A DNA stretch of 64,000 bases from Agromyces allii (GCF_009749385.1 NZ_WBIN01000013.1:124001-188000), one strand, 5' to 3'; shown: positions 27,227 to 36,518, counted from the stretch's first letter. Notes: generated by a model from the letters alone, not told the origin. Numbers and translations are program-made.

Positions 27227-28234
27227 ATGACCCACGAGGACTCCCCCATCCGCATCTCGGGTCACGAGTGGCGCCTCATCGCCGTGCGCACCTGGCACGA
27301 GTTCCGCATCACGCAGTCGTACGACGTCGCGGCCGCGCTCACCTACTATGCGGTGCTGACCGTGTTCCCGGCGGCCCTCGCGGCGCTCGCGATCCTCGGC
27401 GTGTTCGGCACCGCCGAGGAGGTCACCCGGGCCGTGCTCGGCGTCATCGCCGACCTCGGGGGCGACTCCATCGCGACGGCACTGACCGAGCCGGTCGAGC
27501 AGCTCTTGAACGCGTCGCACCAGTGGTTCGCGATCATCGTCGGCTCGGCGGGCGCCCTGTGGTCGGTCTCCGGGTACCTCGGCGTGTTCGGCCGAGGCAT
27601 GAACCGCATCCTGCACGTCGAGGAGGGCCGACCGTTCTGGGAGTCGCGCCCGCTCATGGTGCTCACCGCCGCCGGGGTGCTCCTGCTCGTCGCGGTGCTC
27701 GCCGTGATCCTGCTGTTGAGCGGCCCGGTCGCGGATGCCGCGGCACGCACGCTCGGCTTCGACGAGGGCGTCGTCTTCTGGTGGGACCTCGTGAAGATCC
27801 CCGTGGCCGTCGCCCTCATGGCCGCCACGATCGCCGTGCTCTACTGGGCGACGCCGAACGTGCGCCGGCGCAACTTCCGCTGGATGAGCATCGGCGCGGC
27901 TGGGGCGGTGCTCACGTGGGGCGTCGCGACCTGGCTGTTCGGCTGGTACGCCGTGGGGCTCGGCACCTACGAGCGCAACTACGGCGTGCTCGGCAGCGCC
28001 GTGGCGTTCCTGCTCTGGGTCTGGCTGTCGAACCTCGCGATCGTGCTCGGCGCGGTGCTCGACACCGAGGTCGAGCGCGTACGCCAGCTGCACACGGGCG
28101 TGCCCGCGGAGGAGAAGCTGCAGCTGCCCCTGCGCGACGACCGGATGATCCGCAAGAACCGGCAGCAGCGCGCCGCCGACGTGCGCGCGGCCGCCGAGCT
28201 CAAGCCCCCGCACAACGTCGAGGACTTCGTCTAG
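27227..28234 (+). CDS. YihY/BrkB-family inner membrane protein
   Basis: 335 residues. It has six hydrophobic segments and the family core: DVAAALTYYAVLTVFPA, then WSVSGYLGVFGRGMNRIL, YWATPNVRRRNFRW, and the end region NYGVLGSAVAFLLWVWLSN. The hydrophilic C-terminus is rich in Arg. The function is not settled for the family (once called ribonuclease BN by error). The ATG at 27227 follows AAGG; a longer frame upstream only shadows the esterase. Confidence 0.9.
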   Translation: MTHEDSPIRISGHEWRLIAVRTWHEFRITQSYDVAAALTYYAVLTVFPAALAALAILGVFGTAEEVTRAVLGVIADLGGDSIATALTEPVEQLLNASHQWFAIIVGSAGALWSVSGYLGVFGRGMNRILHVEEGRPFWESRPLMVLTAAGVLLLVAVLAVILLLSGPVADAAARTLGFDEGVVFWWDLVKIPVAVALMAATIAVLYWATPNVRRRNFRWMSIGAAGAVLTWGVATWLFGWYAVGLGTYERNYGVLGSAVAFLLWVWLSNLAIVLGAVLDTEVERVRQLHTGVPAEEKLQLPLRDDRMIRKNRQQRAADVRAAAELKPPHNVEDFV

Positions 28235-28244
28235 ACCGCGCTCG

Positions 28245-29372
28245 TCAGATCGCCTTCGGCAGTTCGAGCACCGACGCCCGCAGGTGGTCGAGCGACCGGG
28301 CGACGGCGCCGAGCGCCACGGCCCGGGTGTCGAGCGAGGACCGCTCGACACGGGGCGTCGACAGCGCGAGCGAGGTGAGCGCGCGACGCAGCGGCACGAG
28401 GAACGCGTCTCCGGCGAGTGCGGCCTCGCCCGAGACCACGACGACCTCGGGGTCGACCGTGAGCGCGAGCGCGGCGACGCCCTCGGCGAGGTCCCTCGCG
28501 AAGACCGCCACGGCGCCGACCGCCTCGGGGTCGCCGCCTGCGGCGCGCTCGAAGATCTCCTCGATCGGGATGCGCGGCTCGAACGAGTCGTTCAGCCGGA
28601 TGGGCGCGGAGGCCCAGTCGACCGAGTCGAGGCCGCCGATCTCGCCCGCGGCGCCGTTCGCGCCCCGCGTGAGTCGGCCGTTCACGATGACGCCCGCGCC
28701 GATCTGCCGGCCCGCGAGCAGGAAGATCGCGTGGTCGACGCCCGCGAGGCGCCCCCACTCGGCCTCGGCGAGCGTCGCCAGCTTCACGTCGTTGTCGAAG
28801 TACGTCGCCTCCGACGGGAACGAGCTCGTGATGAGCGAGGGGATGTCGGCGCGGAGCCAGCCGGGCACGACCACCGAGTAGGCGATGACGCCGTCGGGTC
28901 CGACGACGGCGGGCACGCCGACGGTCGTCGCGAGCAGCGGACGCTCGGGGACCGCTGCGATCGCCCGATCGACGACCGTGCTGATCACGGCCCACGCCGT
29001 CGCCGCGTCGCCGTGGTCGTCGTAGTGCTGCTCCTCGGAGTGCAGCACGGTGCCGTTGAGGTCGGCGATGAGGCAGGTGACCGCGTGCGGCCCGACGTCG
29101 ACGCCCATGAGCAGCCCGGCGTCGGCGTTGAACCGGTAGCGACGCGCGCGCCGCCCCACGCGGTTCGGCGATGCCTCGGGTTCGAGGTCGTCGATCCACC
29201 CCATGCCCGCGAGCTCGGCGAGCGCGGCCTCGACGGTCGGTCGGGTGAGGCGCACGGCGCCCGCGAGCTCGGCGACCGTCTGAGGCTGCGCCTGGCCGTG
29301 CAGGGCGCCGAGCACCTGGCGCGCGTTCATGCTGCGCAGGTCGGCACCGCCGCTGCCGGGTGTGCGGCTCAT
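28245..29372 (-). CDS. ROK-family transcriptional regulator
   Basis: 375 residues. An N-terminal winged helix (QTVAELAGAVRLTRPTVEAALAEL, about residues 28-51) precedes a ROK sugar-kinase-like domain (MGVDVGPHAVTCLIADLNG, FDNDVKLATLAEAEWG, GEIGGLDS). The zinc-binding CxCGxxGC motif of many ROK proteins is absent. It probably senses a sugar and controls the adjacent GH20/ABC operon. The start ATG at 29372 has AGGAG seven bases upstream; a GTG at 29441 overlapping the GH20 stop (GTGA) is the alternative. Confidence 0.88.
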   Translation of the reverse strand: MSRTPGSGGADLRSMNARQVLGALHGQAQPQTVAELAGAVRLTRPTVEAALAELAGMGWIDDLEPEASPNRVGRRARRYRFNADAGLLMGVDVGPHAVTCLIADLNGTVLHSEEQHYDDHGDAATAWAVISTVVDRAIAAVPERPLLATTVGVPAVVGPDGVIAYSVVVPGWLRADIPSLITSSFPSEATYFDNDVKLATLAEAEWGRLAGVDHAIFLLAGRQIGAGVIVNGRLTRGANGAAGEIGGLDSVDWASAPIRLNDSFEPRIPIEEIFERAAGGDPEAVGAVAVFARDLAEGVAALALTVDPEVVVVSGEAALAGDAFLVPLRRALTSLALSTPRVERSSLDTRAVALGAVARSLDHLRASVLELPKAI

Positions 29373-29437
29373 GCGCATGCTCCTCTCGGCCCGCACCTCG
29401 GGCGGAGCGGATTCCCCCATCTTCGCGTGTGCAGCGC

Positions 29438-31120
29438 TCACGCGCCCGCAAGTCCGGCGACGAGCGCCGCGACGTGTCGGTCGCGCTCCTCCCGGGTCTC
29501 CGGCCGGCCGGGGATCCCGGGTCGACGCTGCCAGGGCAGCGGGCCGGCGGCGCGACGGTACTCCACGCCGAGTGCATCGAGCCGTTCGAGGTGTCCGTCG
29601 AGGCGGCCGAGGAAGTCCGCCTCGTTGCCGCCTGGGCCCGACCACAGCACCTCGGCGACCGCGCACAGCCGTGGGAACGCGAAGAAGTCGACGGTGCGCG
29701 AGGAGTCCATGTACTCCGTCCAGAGGTTCGCCTGGCCTCCGATCACGTGCTGGGCGGCCCGGTCGTCGAGTCCGACCGGCACGGGGTCGAATCGGTAGGC
29801 GTCGAGCACGGTGATGGGCACCGACACGGGAATCGGCTCGTCCGCGGCATCCGACTGCCGGTAGTCGAGGTAGACCACGTCATCGGGACACGCCACCACG
29901 TCGTATCCCCGCCGCGCGGCGATCGCGGCGGCCGCCGCCCCTCGCCACGACGCGATCACGGCGTCACCGACGAGCTCGCCCTCGAGCAGTTCCTCCCACC
30001 CGAAGACGCGGCGGCCGCGCTCGGCCAGGCGCGCCGCCATGCGGCCGATGAACCAGGCCTGCACGGATGCCTCGTCGGCGAGTCCGAGCTCCCGCATGCG
30101 CTGCTGCACGCGAGGGCTCTCGCGCCACTGGTCGCGCGGGCATTCGTCGCCGCCGACGCCGATGTACGGGCCGGGGAAGACGTCCATGACCTCGTCGAAG
30201 ACGTCGAGGAAGAACTGCACCGTCGACTCCTCGGCGTTCAGGACGTTCTCGTCGATGCCCCATCGCGGCCACACGTCGAGCGGGCCGGGCTCGACGTCGC
30301 GCACGCCGAGGTCGGGGTACGCGGCGAGCGCGGCCTGCACATGCCCCGGGGACTCGATCTCGGGCACGATCGTCACGAAGCGCTCTGCGGCATAGGCGAC
30401 GATCTCGCGCAGGTCGTCCTGCGTGTAGAAGCCGCCGTGCGGGCGCCCGTCGCCGGCGCCGTCGGGGTGGGCGCCGATCTGGCTCTCGTGCCGCCACGCG
30501 CCGACCTCGGTCAGGAGCGGATACCGGTGGATCTGCATGCGCCAGCCCTGGTCGTCGGTCAGGTGCAGGTGCAGGCGGTTGAGCTTGTGCATCGCCATGA
30601 GGTCGATGAAGCGCAGTACATCGCGCTTGGGCATGAAGTGCCGCACGACGTCGAGCATCGTGCCGCGCCAGCCGAACCGGGGCTCGTCGGCGAGCTCGAC
30701 CGCGGCGACCTCCCACGAGGCGTGCTCGACGCGCGCGCGACGGTGGATCGCGGGCGGCAGCAGCTGCAGCAGCGTCGTCGCACCGCGGAAGACGCCGGCG
30801 GGTCCGCCGCCCGTCACCTCGATGCCGCTCCCGTCGACCCGCAGCCGGTACGCCTCCTCGCCGAGGTCGGCGTCGAGCGCGAGGCGGATGCCGCCGGAGG
30901 CGGAGGCATCCGTCGCCGTTCGAGGATCGGTCTCGACCACCGCCATCGGGAGCCCCGTCGCCGGGCGAACCTCGGCGGCCAGCCATTCGGCGACGCCGAG
31001 GAGCGCGCTCGGGGCCGCGATCGTCGTCGACCGGTCGAGCCGGAAGGCGTCGGCGTCGTCGAGGCGTGCGCCCGGCGTCGTCGAGACCTGCCGAGGGCGG
31101 GGGAGGAGTGCGCGGGTCAT
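29438..31120 (-). CDS. GH20 beta-N-acetylhexosaminidase
   Basis: 560 residues, GH20 family. After an N-terminal alpha/beta domain, the barrel shows RGTMLDVVRHF, HLHLTDDQGWRMQI, PEIESPGHVQAAL, and the catalytic Asp-Glu pair in GVGGDECP (about residue 323). There is no signal peptide, so it works inside the cell on imported oligosaccharides, releasing terminal GlcNAc or GalNAc. It begins four bases after the permease stop and is followed by the ROK regulator, which fits an uptake-and-cleave operon for amino-sugar glycans. Confidence 0.93.
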   Translation of the reverse strand: MTRALLPRPRQVSTTPGARLDDADAFRLDRSTTIAAPSALLGVAEWLAAEVRPATGLPMAVVETDPRTATDASASGGIRLALDADLGEEAYRLRVDGSGIEVTGGGPAGVFRGATTLLQLLPPAIHRRARVEHASWEVAAVELADEPRFGWRGTMLDVVRHFMPKRDVLRFIDLMAMHKLNRLHLHLTDDQGWRMQIHRYPLLTEVGAWRHESQIGAHPDGAGDGRPHGGFYTQDDLREIVAYAAERFVTIVPEIESPGHVQAALAAYPDLGVRDVEPGPLDVWPRWGIDENVLNAEESTVQFFLDVFDEVMDVFPGPYIGVGGDECPRDQWRESPRVQQRMRELGLADEASVQAWFIGRMAARLAERGRRVFGWEELLEGELVGDAVIASWRGAAAAAIAARRGYDVVACPDDVVYLDYRQSDAADEPIPVSVPITVLDAYRFDPVPVGLDDRAAQHVIGGQANLWTEYMDSSRTVDFFAFPRLCAVAEVLWSGPGGNEADFLGRLDGHLERLDALGVEYRRAAGPLPWQRRPGIPGRPETREERDRHVAALVAGLAGA

Positions 31121-31124
31121 GCGG

Positions 31125-32024
31125 TCAGCCCTTCACGGCGCCGGCCGACATGCCCGCGACGAGGTTGCGTTGGATGAAGAGGAAGAAGACGATCACGGGC
31201 AACGAGAACAGCACCGACCCGGCCATCTGACCGCCGAAGTCCGTACCGGCCGTCGGGGTCGTGAACGAGGCGAGCCAGACCGGCAGCGTGTACATCGCCT
31301 GGTCCTTCATGAACGTGTAGGCGACGAGGTAGTCGTTCCAGGCGGCGATGAACGCGAAGATGCTCGTCGCGATGACGCCCGGCCCGACGAGCGGGAACCA
31401 GACGCTCACGAGGATGCGCCACGTGCCCGCCCCGTCCATGCGGGCGGCCTCCTCGATCTCGTCGGGGATGGCCACGAAGAAGCCGCGCATGACCCAGATC
31501 GAGAACGGCAGCACGGCTGCGACGTACGCGAGCATGAGGCCGAAGAAGGTGCCGAGCAGCCCGATCGAGTTGAACATCAGGAAGGTCGGGATGAGCAGCG
31601 CCGTGCCGGGCAGCATCTGCACGGCGAGGATCACGACGAGGATCGTGCGCCGCCCCGTGAACCGGAATCGCGAGAGCGCCGCCGCGGCGAAGAACCCGAG
31701 CACGATCGACATGAGCACGGTGCCCGCGACGACGACGAGGCTGTTGCGCAGGTCGACGAGGAACCCGGTCTGCGTGACCGCGACGACGAAGTTCTCGATC
31801 GACGGGTTGCGCGGCAGGAAGAGCGGCGTCGGTGTGAGGATCTCGGCGCGCGGCTTGAATGCCGTGTTCACCATCCAGTACACGGGGAAGATCCAGACCA
31901 GGCAGAAGACCCCGGCGACGAGGTTGCTGCCCCATCGGGGTCGCCTGCGGCGCCGGGTCGGGGTGCGGAGGCCGCGGGCGGCCGCAGGTGCGCCGGGTGC
32001 CACGGTCTCGGCGACCGCGCTCAC
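31125..32024 (-). CDS. Sugar ABC transporter permease (MalG-like)
   Basis: 299 residues with six membrane helices. The inner-membrane EAA loop reads EEAARMDGAGTWRILVSVWFP, typical of carbohydrate uptake transporter family 1 permeases. The GTG start overlaps the upstream permease stop (GTGA), so the two are coupled. No ATPase gene is in the operon, so a shared MsiK-like ATPase encoded elsewhere is likely, as is common in actinobacteria. Confidence 0.92.
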   Translation of the reverse strand: MSAVAETVAPGAPAAARGLRTPTRRRRRPRWGSNLVAGVFCLVWIFPVYWMVNTAFKPRAEILTPTPLFLPRNPSIENFVVAVTQTGFLVDLRNSLVVVAGTVLMSIVLGFFAAAALSRFRFTGRRTILVVILAVQMLPGTALLIPTFLMFNSIGLLGTFFGLMLAYVAAVLPFSIWVMRGFFVAIPDEIEEAARMDGAGTWRILVSVWFPLVGPGVIATSIFAFIAAWNDYLVAYTFMKDQAMYTLPVWLASFTTPTAGTDFGGQMAGSVLFSLPVIVFFLFIQRNLVAGMSAGAVKG

Positions 32025-33001
32025 AGCTCCTCCCCCGATCGCACGAGGTTGCGGATGTAGAGCGCGGTCAGCCCGAGCAGGATCAGCGTCGTGACGACCG
32101 AGACGGCCGCTCCCCCGCCGAGGTCGAATCCGACGAACGCCGTCTTGTAGGTGAAGATGCCGAGCGTCGTGGTGATGTCGTCGGGCCCGCCCTGCGAGAT
32201 GAGCCAGATCTGGTTGAACACGTTGTAGTCCCAGATGATCGAGAGGATGGTGATGAGCAGCAGGGTCGGCCGCAGGAACACGAGCGTGATCGACCGGTAG
32301 ATCGTCCACTCGCTCGCCCCGTCGAGGCGGGCCGCCTCGAAGTACTCGGGCGGCACCTGCACCTGGGCTGCGTAGAGCGTCAGCGCGATGAACGGCACGG
32401 CCTGCCAGACGATGAGCGCCCAGATGCTCGTGGCCGCGAGCACCGGATGCTGCGACCAGGCGATCTGGGTGAGGTCGCCGAAGACGCCCACCTGCGTGAG
32501 CAGCCAGTTGACGACGCCGTAGCCGGGCTGGAACAACCAGTTCCACACGAGCGACGAGGCGACGTTCGGCATGGCCCACGCGCAGATCAGCACGACCGTG
32601 ACGACGTAGCGCATGACCGTGCCGAGGCGGGTCATGAGCTGCGCGACCCCCATGCCGATCGCCACGCTGCCGAGCACCATGGCGAGCGTGAACCCGATGG
32701 TGCGCACGAGCGACCACCAGAAGTCGGGGTCGGTGAAGATCGCGCCGTACTGCGCGACGCCGACGAACGAGAACTCGCCCGTGAACAGCGAGCGCTGGTC
32801 GTAGTCGGTGAACGAGATGAGCACGAGCAGCACGATGGGCGCCAGGGTCACGACGGCCATCACGAGGCCGGCCGGCGTGAGGAGCCACAGCGGGGCCTTC
32901 GTCCGCCGCCGACGGATGCCCTGCGGCGGGCGCCGCCGCGGTGAATCCCCCACCGCGGCGGCGCCCTGTTCGAGCATGATCGGTTCGGCGGTGACGGTCA
33001 T
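32021..33001 (-). CDS. Sugar ABC transporter permease (MalF-like)
   Basis: 326 residues. A basic N-terminal tail leads into six membrane helices. The EAA loop is EAARLDGASEWTIYRSITLVF, and IWDYNVFNQIWLISQGGP marks a CUT1 MalF-type subunit. It pairs with the MalG-like protein encoded immediately downstream. The start ATG at 33001 has AGGGGCGG upstream and lies 44 bp after the binding-protein stop. Confidence 0.92.
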   Translation of the reverse strand: MTVTAEPIMLEQGAAAVGDSPRRRPPQGIRRRRTKAPLWLLTPAGLVMAVVTLAPIVLLVLISFTDYDQRSLFTGEFSFVGVAQYGAIFTDPDFWWSLVRTIGFTLAMVLGSVAIGMGVAQLMTRLGTVMRYVVTVVLICAWAMPNVASSLVWNWLFQPGYGVVNWLLTQVGVFGDLTQIAWSQHPVLAATSIWALIVWQAVPFIALTLYAAQVQVPPEYFEAARLDGASEWTIYRSITLVFLRPTLLLITILSIIWDYNVFNQIWLISQGGPDDITTTLGIFTYKTAFVGFDLGGGAAVSVVTTLILLGLTALYIRNLVRSGEEL

Positions 33002-33045
33002 GCCGCCGCCCCTGAGGTGCAACCCGTACTCATCCGCTCGCCCGC

Positions 33046-34371
33046 TCAGTCGTTCAGCACGTCGGCCAGGTGCGCGTCGAACTCGGTCGCGGCCTCCTCG
33101 GCCGTCTTCGAGCCCGAGGCGATCGCACCGAACAGCTCGGCGATCGACTTGTCGCCCTCGATGGTCGGCCAGTTCGCCGCGCCCGGCGTGGCCTTCGAGA
33201 CGAGTGCCGCCTGGAAGAATCCGGCCTGCAGCGGCGAGAGGCCCGCGGCCTGCGCCGCCTCGATGCCCTCGACGCTGTTCGGGATCCACCCGTCGACGCC
33301 GTAGACGTAGTCCTCCTGGATCTCGGGCCCACCGGCGATCTTCGCCCACTGCAGCGCGAGGTCGCGGTTCTGCGTCTTCGCCGCGATGCCCCAGACGGAG
33401 CCGCCGAGCATGGCCGGCTGCTGGTCGCCCGAGAGGCCGGGCAGCGGGAACGTGCCGAGCATGTCGTCGGTGATCTCGGGGTTGGCCTTCTTGATGCCCG
33501 CGATGCCGCCGCCCGTGTTCAGGATCGCCGAGGTCTTGCCGTCGGCGAAGATCTGGTTCTGGTCGGGCGTGATGTTGTCGAGGGTCGCCGACGCACCGGT
33601 CGAGTAGGTGTTCTGGAACTCCGCGAAGTTCTCGAGTCCTTCGATGCCCTCGGGCGTCGAGAATCCGCCGGTCCAGGTGCCGTCGTCGGAGGTCGCGATC
33701 TCGGCGCCCGCGTCCCAGACGAACTGCATGCTCGACTGCCAGTACTGGCCCGGGAAGTAGAACGGCGAGAAGTCGGCCTCGGTGTGCGCGGCTGCGACCG
33801 CGTCGAGTGCGGCGGTGAGCTCCTCGTACGTGGTCGGGATCTCGGTCACGCCGGCGTCGGCCCACATCTTCGCGTTGTAGATGACCGCACGCGTTCCGGC
33901 GAAGCCGGGCACGGCGTAGAGCGAGCCGTCGATGCGGGCCGGCTCCTCGAGTCCGGTGAGCCAGGTCGCGCCCTGCATGAGGTCGTCTTCGTACGAGGTG
34001 AGATCGAGCAGGCCGCCGTTCGCGGCGTAGCCCGGAACCTGCGTGTTGCCGATGTCGATGACGTCGGGCGGGGTCGCGGTCGCGAGTGCGGTGCTGATCT
34101 TGGTGGTGATGCCGTCCCACTGCTGGATCTGCAGGTCGACCTCGGCACCGGTCTGCTCGGTGAACGCGTCGTTGATCGCCTCGAGCGTCGCGTCCTGGTA
34201 GTCGCCCTCCATGACCCAGACGGTCACGGTCTTGCCCGAGCCGTCGGTCGTGGGCACGGGCTGCGGGCCTGCGTCGGGGCCGGTCGCGCCGGCGTTGCCG
34301 GAGCAGGCGGTGAAGGTCAGCGCGGCGGCGAGGCCGAGGGCCCCTGCTGCCGCGAAACGGGTGGTTCGCAT
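33046..34371 (-). CDS. Sugar-binding lipoprotein of an ABC transporter
   Basis: 441 residues. A lipoprotein signal peptide ends in LTFTACSG (Cys about residue 23). The body is a family-1 extracellular solute-binding protein (VTVWVMEGDYQDATLEAIND near the N-terminus; YGVDGWIPNSVEG late). It catches the sugar for the two downstream permeases. With GH20 next door, N,N'-diacetylchitobiose or a related hexosamine oligosaccharide is a likely ligand, by inference only. GAGGAG precedes the ATG. Confidence 0.92.
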   Translation of the reverse strand: MRTTRFAAAGALGLAAALTFTACSGNAGATGPDAGPQPVPTTDGSGKTVTVWVMEGDYQDATLEAINDAFTEQTGAEVDLQIQQWDGITTKISTALATATPPDVIDIGNTQVPGYAANGGLLDLTSYEDDLMQGATWLTGLEEPARIDGSLYAVPGFAGTRAVIYNAKMWADAGVTEIPTTYEELTAALDAVAAAHTEADFSPFYFPGQYWQSSMQFVWDAGAEIATSDDGTWTGGFSTPEGIEGLENFAEFQNTYSTGASATLDNITPDQNQIFADGKTSAILNTGGGIAGIKKANPEITDDMLGTFPLPGLSGDQQPAMLGGSVWGIAAKTQNRDLALQWAKIAGGPEIQEDYVYGVDGWIPNSVEGIEAAQAAGLSPLQAGFFQAALVSKATPGAANWPTIEGDKSIAELFGAIASGSKTAEEAATEFDAHLADVLND

Positions 34372-34505
34372 GTGATCTCCTCTGTGGGGGCGGCGGGAGG
34401 ACCGACCGCGGGTGTACGGCAGGACGCCGTGGGGAAGAACAGTGGTGCGGCTCGCGGACCGGCCTCGACGCTGCATCGCATCGCGTTCGGTTCGGGAGTT
34501 GATTT

Positions 34506-34534
34506 AGTAAAGCGTTTTCGGAACTATCCGTCAA
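34506..34534 (-). promoter_or_regulatory. Promoter and LacI-like operator of the sugar operon
   Basis: On the minus strand, TTGACG (34534-34529), 17 bp, TTTACT (34511-34506). The palindromic sequence GTAAAGCGTTTTC (34507-34519; arms GNAAA/TTTNC) overlaps the -10 box and fits a LacI/CcpA-like operator. The transcript leader would be about 130 bases. Confidence 0.55.
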
Positions 34535-34551
34535 GAGGGAATTCGAACGCA

Positions 34552-34592
34552 CGAAAACGCCCCTCGAACCCGAGCGAGCGGGTTCGAGGGGC
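34552..34592 (-). terminator. Rho-independent terminator, 14-bp stem
   Basis: Arms GCCCCTCGAACCCG (34559-34572) and CGGGTTCGAGGGGC (34579-34592) pair perfectly. On the minus strand the stem is followed by GTTTTCG. It ends the leftward DUF4383 operon before the sugar promoter. Confidence 0.8.
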
Positions 34593-34621
34593 GCTGTTTC
34601 ACAATCAGTATTCGAAAAGGC

Positions 34622-34653
34622 GACGGCCCCGGGTTCGGGAGCCCGGGGTCGTC
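34622..34653 (-). terminator. Second hairpin after the membrane-protein gene
   Basis: GACGGCCCCGGG (34622-34633) pairs with CCCGGGGTCGTC (34642-34653) with one G-T pair. It lies between the gene stop and the stronger terminator. Confidence 0.5.
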
Positions 34654-34702
34654 TGGGGTCCGCCCCCGCCGCGCGCGTCGCCGGCGCCCGACGGGGGCGG
34701 GG

Positions 34703-35308
34703 TCAGTGGTGGTGCCCCGAGTCGGGCACCGTGAGGGTCGCGCCGTGCTCGCCGTGCGGCACGGCCTCCTCGCCGGCACGGGTTCCGGCCAGCGCCGGGG
34801 TCGCGAGCGCCGCCACGAGCGCCGCGCCCGCCGCCACGCCCACCGCCGAGACGATGGGTCGGTTAGCCGACCGCACGTCGGCCGTCGTCGTGCGCGGCGC
34901 GCCCGCGGCATCCGCTCGCCCTGCCTCCGACGCAGTGGCGGATCGAACCGATCGCAGCGTCGCGGCCGCACCGAAGGCGACCACGAGCGCGAACAGGTCG
35001 GCGGCGAGCATCGGCAGGGTCGCGATGCCGACGACCGACGCGACGCCCGAGGCGAACAGCGCCCCGGACCCCCCGATCAGCACGAGTGCGACGGCGAGCG
35101 CCGCACGAGGGGCGGGCGCCCGACCGGTGCGCAGCGCCGCGACGGCCCAACCGAGGGCGGCGAGGCCGCTCCCGATCAGCGCCGCAGCGACTGCGATCCC
35201 CCAGGTCGGGGCGCCCATGGCACCGGCGCCCACCGCGATGAGCACGAGCCCCGCGCCGAGCGCGGAGAACACGGGCCAGCTTCGCGTGAGGTGCGCCAGT
35301 GCCGACAC
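34703..35308 (-). CDS. Hypothetical membrane protein with His-rich C-terminus
   Basis: 201 residues. Four hydrophobic segments lie in the first 125 residues (for example VFSALGAGLVLIAVGAGAMG), then a Ser/Ala linker, one more helix (about 150-170) and an outside tail HGEHGATL...DSGHHH. The His cluster suggests metal contact, which is speculative. No named family was recognised. It starts 10 bp after the DUF4383 gene and ends at two hairpins, so the two form a small operon. Confidence 0.65.
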   Translation of the reverse strand: MSALAHLTRSWPVFSALGAGLVLIAVGAGAMGAPTWGIAVAAALIGSGLAALGWAVAALRTGRAPAPRAALAVALVLIGGSGALFASGVASVVGIATLPMLAADLFALVVAFGAAATLRSVRSATASEAGRADAAGAPRTTTADVRSANRPIVSAVGVAAGAALVAALATPALAGTRAGEEAVPHGEHGATLTVPDSGHHH

Positions 35309-35318
35309 GGCAGGCTCC

Positions 35319-35741
35319 CTAGGCCGTCGCCGTGCGGTTCGAGACGTGCGAGGCGGCGCGTTCGGCTCCGAGGCCGACGCCCAGCAGCACGAGCGCGCTC
35401 GCGAGGTGCAGGAAGTGGTCGGCGGTGTTCAGCGCGAGGATGTTCGCGCCGGTGCCGACCAGGAAGAAGCCGACGATGCCGAGCAGCAGGTAGGCCGCGC
35501 CGACGACGATGTTGACCGTCTTCGCCGCGCGAAGGCCCGCGATCCCGGCGATCAGCAGGGCGCCGCCGATGAGCAGGTGGGCGACGTTGTGCAGCGGGTT
35601 GACGGCGAAGATGCCGAGCAGCAGTCCCCCCTCGGTGGCGATGAAGCCGACGCCGCCGGTGACGGCGAAGCCGAGCAGTCCGACGAGCACGTACACGGCG
35701 CCGAAGATGGTCGCGACGGCGCGATTGACAGAGCTGAACAT
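35319..35741 (-). CDS. DUF4383 membrane protein
   Basis: 140 residues with four membrane helices. The family signature FAVNPLHNVAHLLIGGALL is clear at about residues 45-63. DUF4383 proteins are common in actinobacteria and have no known function. A GAGGAGG site precedes the ATG. It is separated from the fasciclin gene by a strong hairpin and so probably has its own promoter. Confidence 0.88.
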   Translation of the reverse strand: MFSSVNRAVATIFGAVYVLVGLLGFAVTGGVGFIATEGGLLLGIFAVNPLHNVAHLLIGGALLIAGIAGLRAAKTVNIVVGAAYLLLGIVGFFLVGTGANILALNTADHFLHLASALVLLGVGLGAERAASHVSNRTATA

Positions 35742-35812
35742 GAGGTTCCTCCTCGAGTTGCGCGACGGATGCCGCGTGGGCGCCGCGGGTGCCGCGGCTC
35801 AGGTGGATCGAT

Positions 35813-35847
35813 GCGGGGCGCCGGCCGGGTTCGGCTCGGCGCCCCGC
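35813..35847 (-). terminator. 11-bp hairpin after the fasciclin gene
   Basis: GCGGGGCGCCG (35813-35823) and CGGCGCCCCGC (35837-35847) pair perfectly around 13 bases, within 10 bp of the stop codon. No T-run is seen. Confidence 0.6.
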
Positions 35848-35855
35848 GGTCGGTG

Positions 35856-36518
35856 CTACATCGTGGGCATCAGGACCGTGTCGATGAGGTACACGGTCGC
35901 GTTGGCGGTGTGCACGCCACCGCAGATGACCTTCGCGTCGTTGACCATCAGGTCATCGCCCGAGCCCGTCACCTCGACGGTTCCGCCCTGGACGGTCGTC
36001 TGCGTTCCGACGACCTCATCGGGCGAGAGCTGACCGGGCACCACGTGGTACGTGAGGATCGACGTCAGCGTCTCGGAGTCGGTCTTCAGCGACTCGATCG
36101 TGGCGGGGTCGATCTTCGCGAAGGCGTCGTCGACGGGTGCGAAGACGGTGAACTCGTCACCGTTCAGCGTGTCGACGAGGTTCACGTCGGGGTTCAGCTG
36201 CCCCGAGACCGCCGCGGTGAGCGTGGTCAGCATCGGGTTGTTGGATGCCGCGACGGCGACCGGGTCCTCGGACATGCCGGCGACCGAGCCTGCGCCGTCA
36301 GGCACGGCCTCGGCGTACGCGGCGCAACCGGGGCCGACGAGGTCGGCGGCGGGGTCCATGGCCTCTTCGGTGGGCGCCATCGACTCCTCGGATGTCGTGG
36401 GCTCGTCGGACTCCGACGAGCTGGTGCCGCCCGCGCTGCAGCCTGCCAGGCCGAGCATGGCGACGGCCGTGATCGAGAACACGGCGAGTGCGGTGCGAGT
36501 GCTGCGGATCGATCGCAT
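35856..36518 (-). CDS. Fasciclin-domain lipoprotein (MPT70/MPT83-like)
   Basis: 220 residues. A lipoprotein signal ends in [10 protein letters not shown] (Cys about 27), then a Ser/Glu linker and one fasciclin domain ([44 protein letters not shown], and the end [13 protein letters not shown]). Fasciclin domains mediate adhesion or surface contacts. In mycobacteria such proteins belong to the SigK regulon; here a SigK-like promoter (36566-36594) precedes the gene and sigK lies 8 kb away. GGAGGAG precedes the ATG. Confidence 0.92.
   Translation of the reverse strand: MRSIRSTRTALAVFSITAVAMLGLAGCSAGGTSSSESDEPTTSEESMAPTEEAMDPAADLVGPGCAAYAEAVPDGAGSVAGMSEDPVAVAASNNPMLTTLTAAVSGQLNPDVNLVDTLNGDEFTVFAPVDDAFAKIDPATIESLKTDSETLTSILTYHVVPGQLSPDEVVGTQTTVQGGTVEVTGSGDDLMVNDAKVICGGVHTANATVYLIDTVLMPTM

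Larger units (their letters stand above)
34372..34702. other. Intergenic region with sugar-operon promoter and two hairpins
   Basis: 331 bp. The left part is the leader of the sugar operon. The middle holds its promoter and a LacI-like operator (34506-34534). The right part has two hairpins (34559-34592 and 34622-34653) that follow the leftward gene ending at 34703. Confidence 0.7.

Noticed and set aside
31981..34552. Very long minus-strand frame joining the binding-protein region to the MalF-like permease
   Set aside because: The upstream part is an out-of-frame shadow of the binding protein; the permease begins at its own ATG (33001) with a ribosome site.
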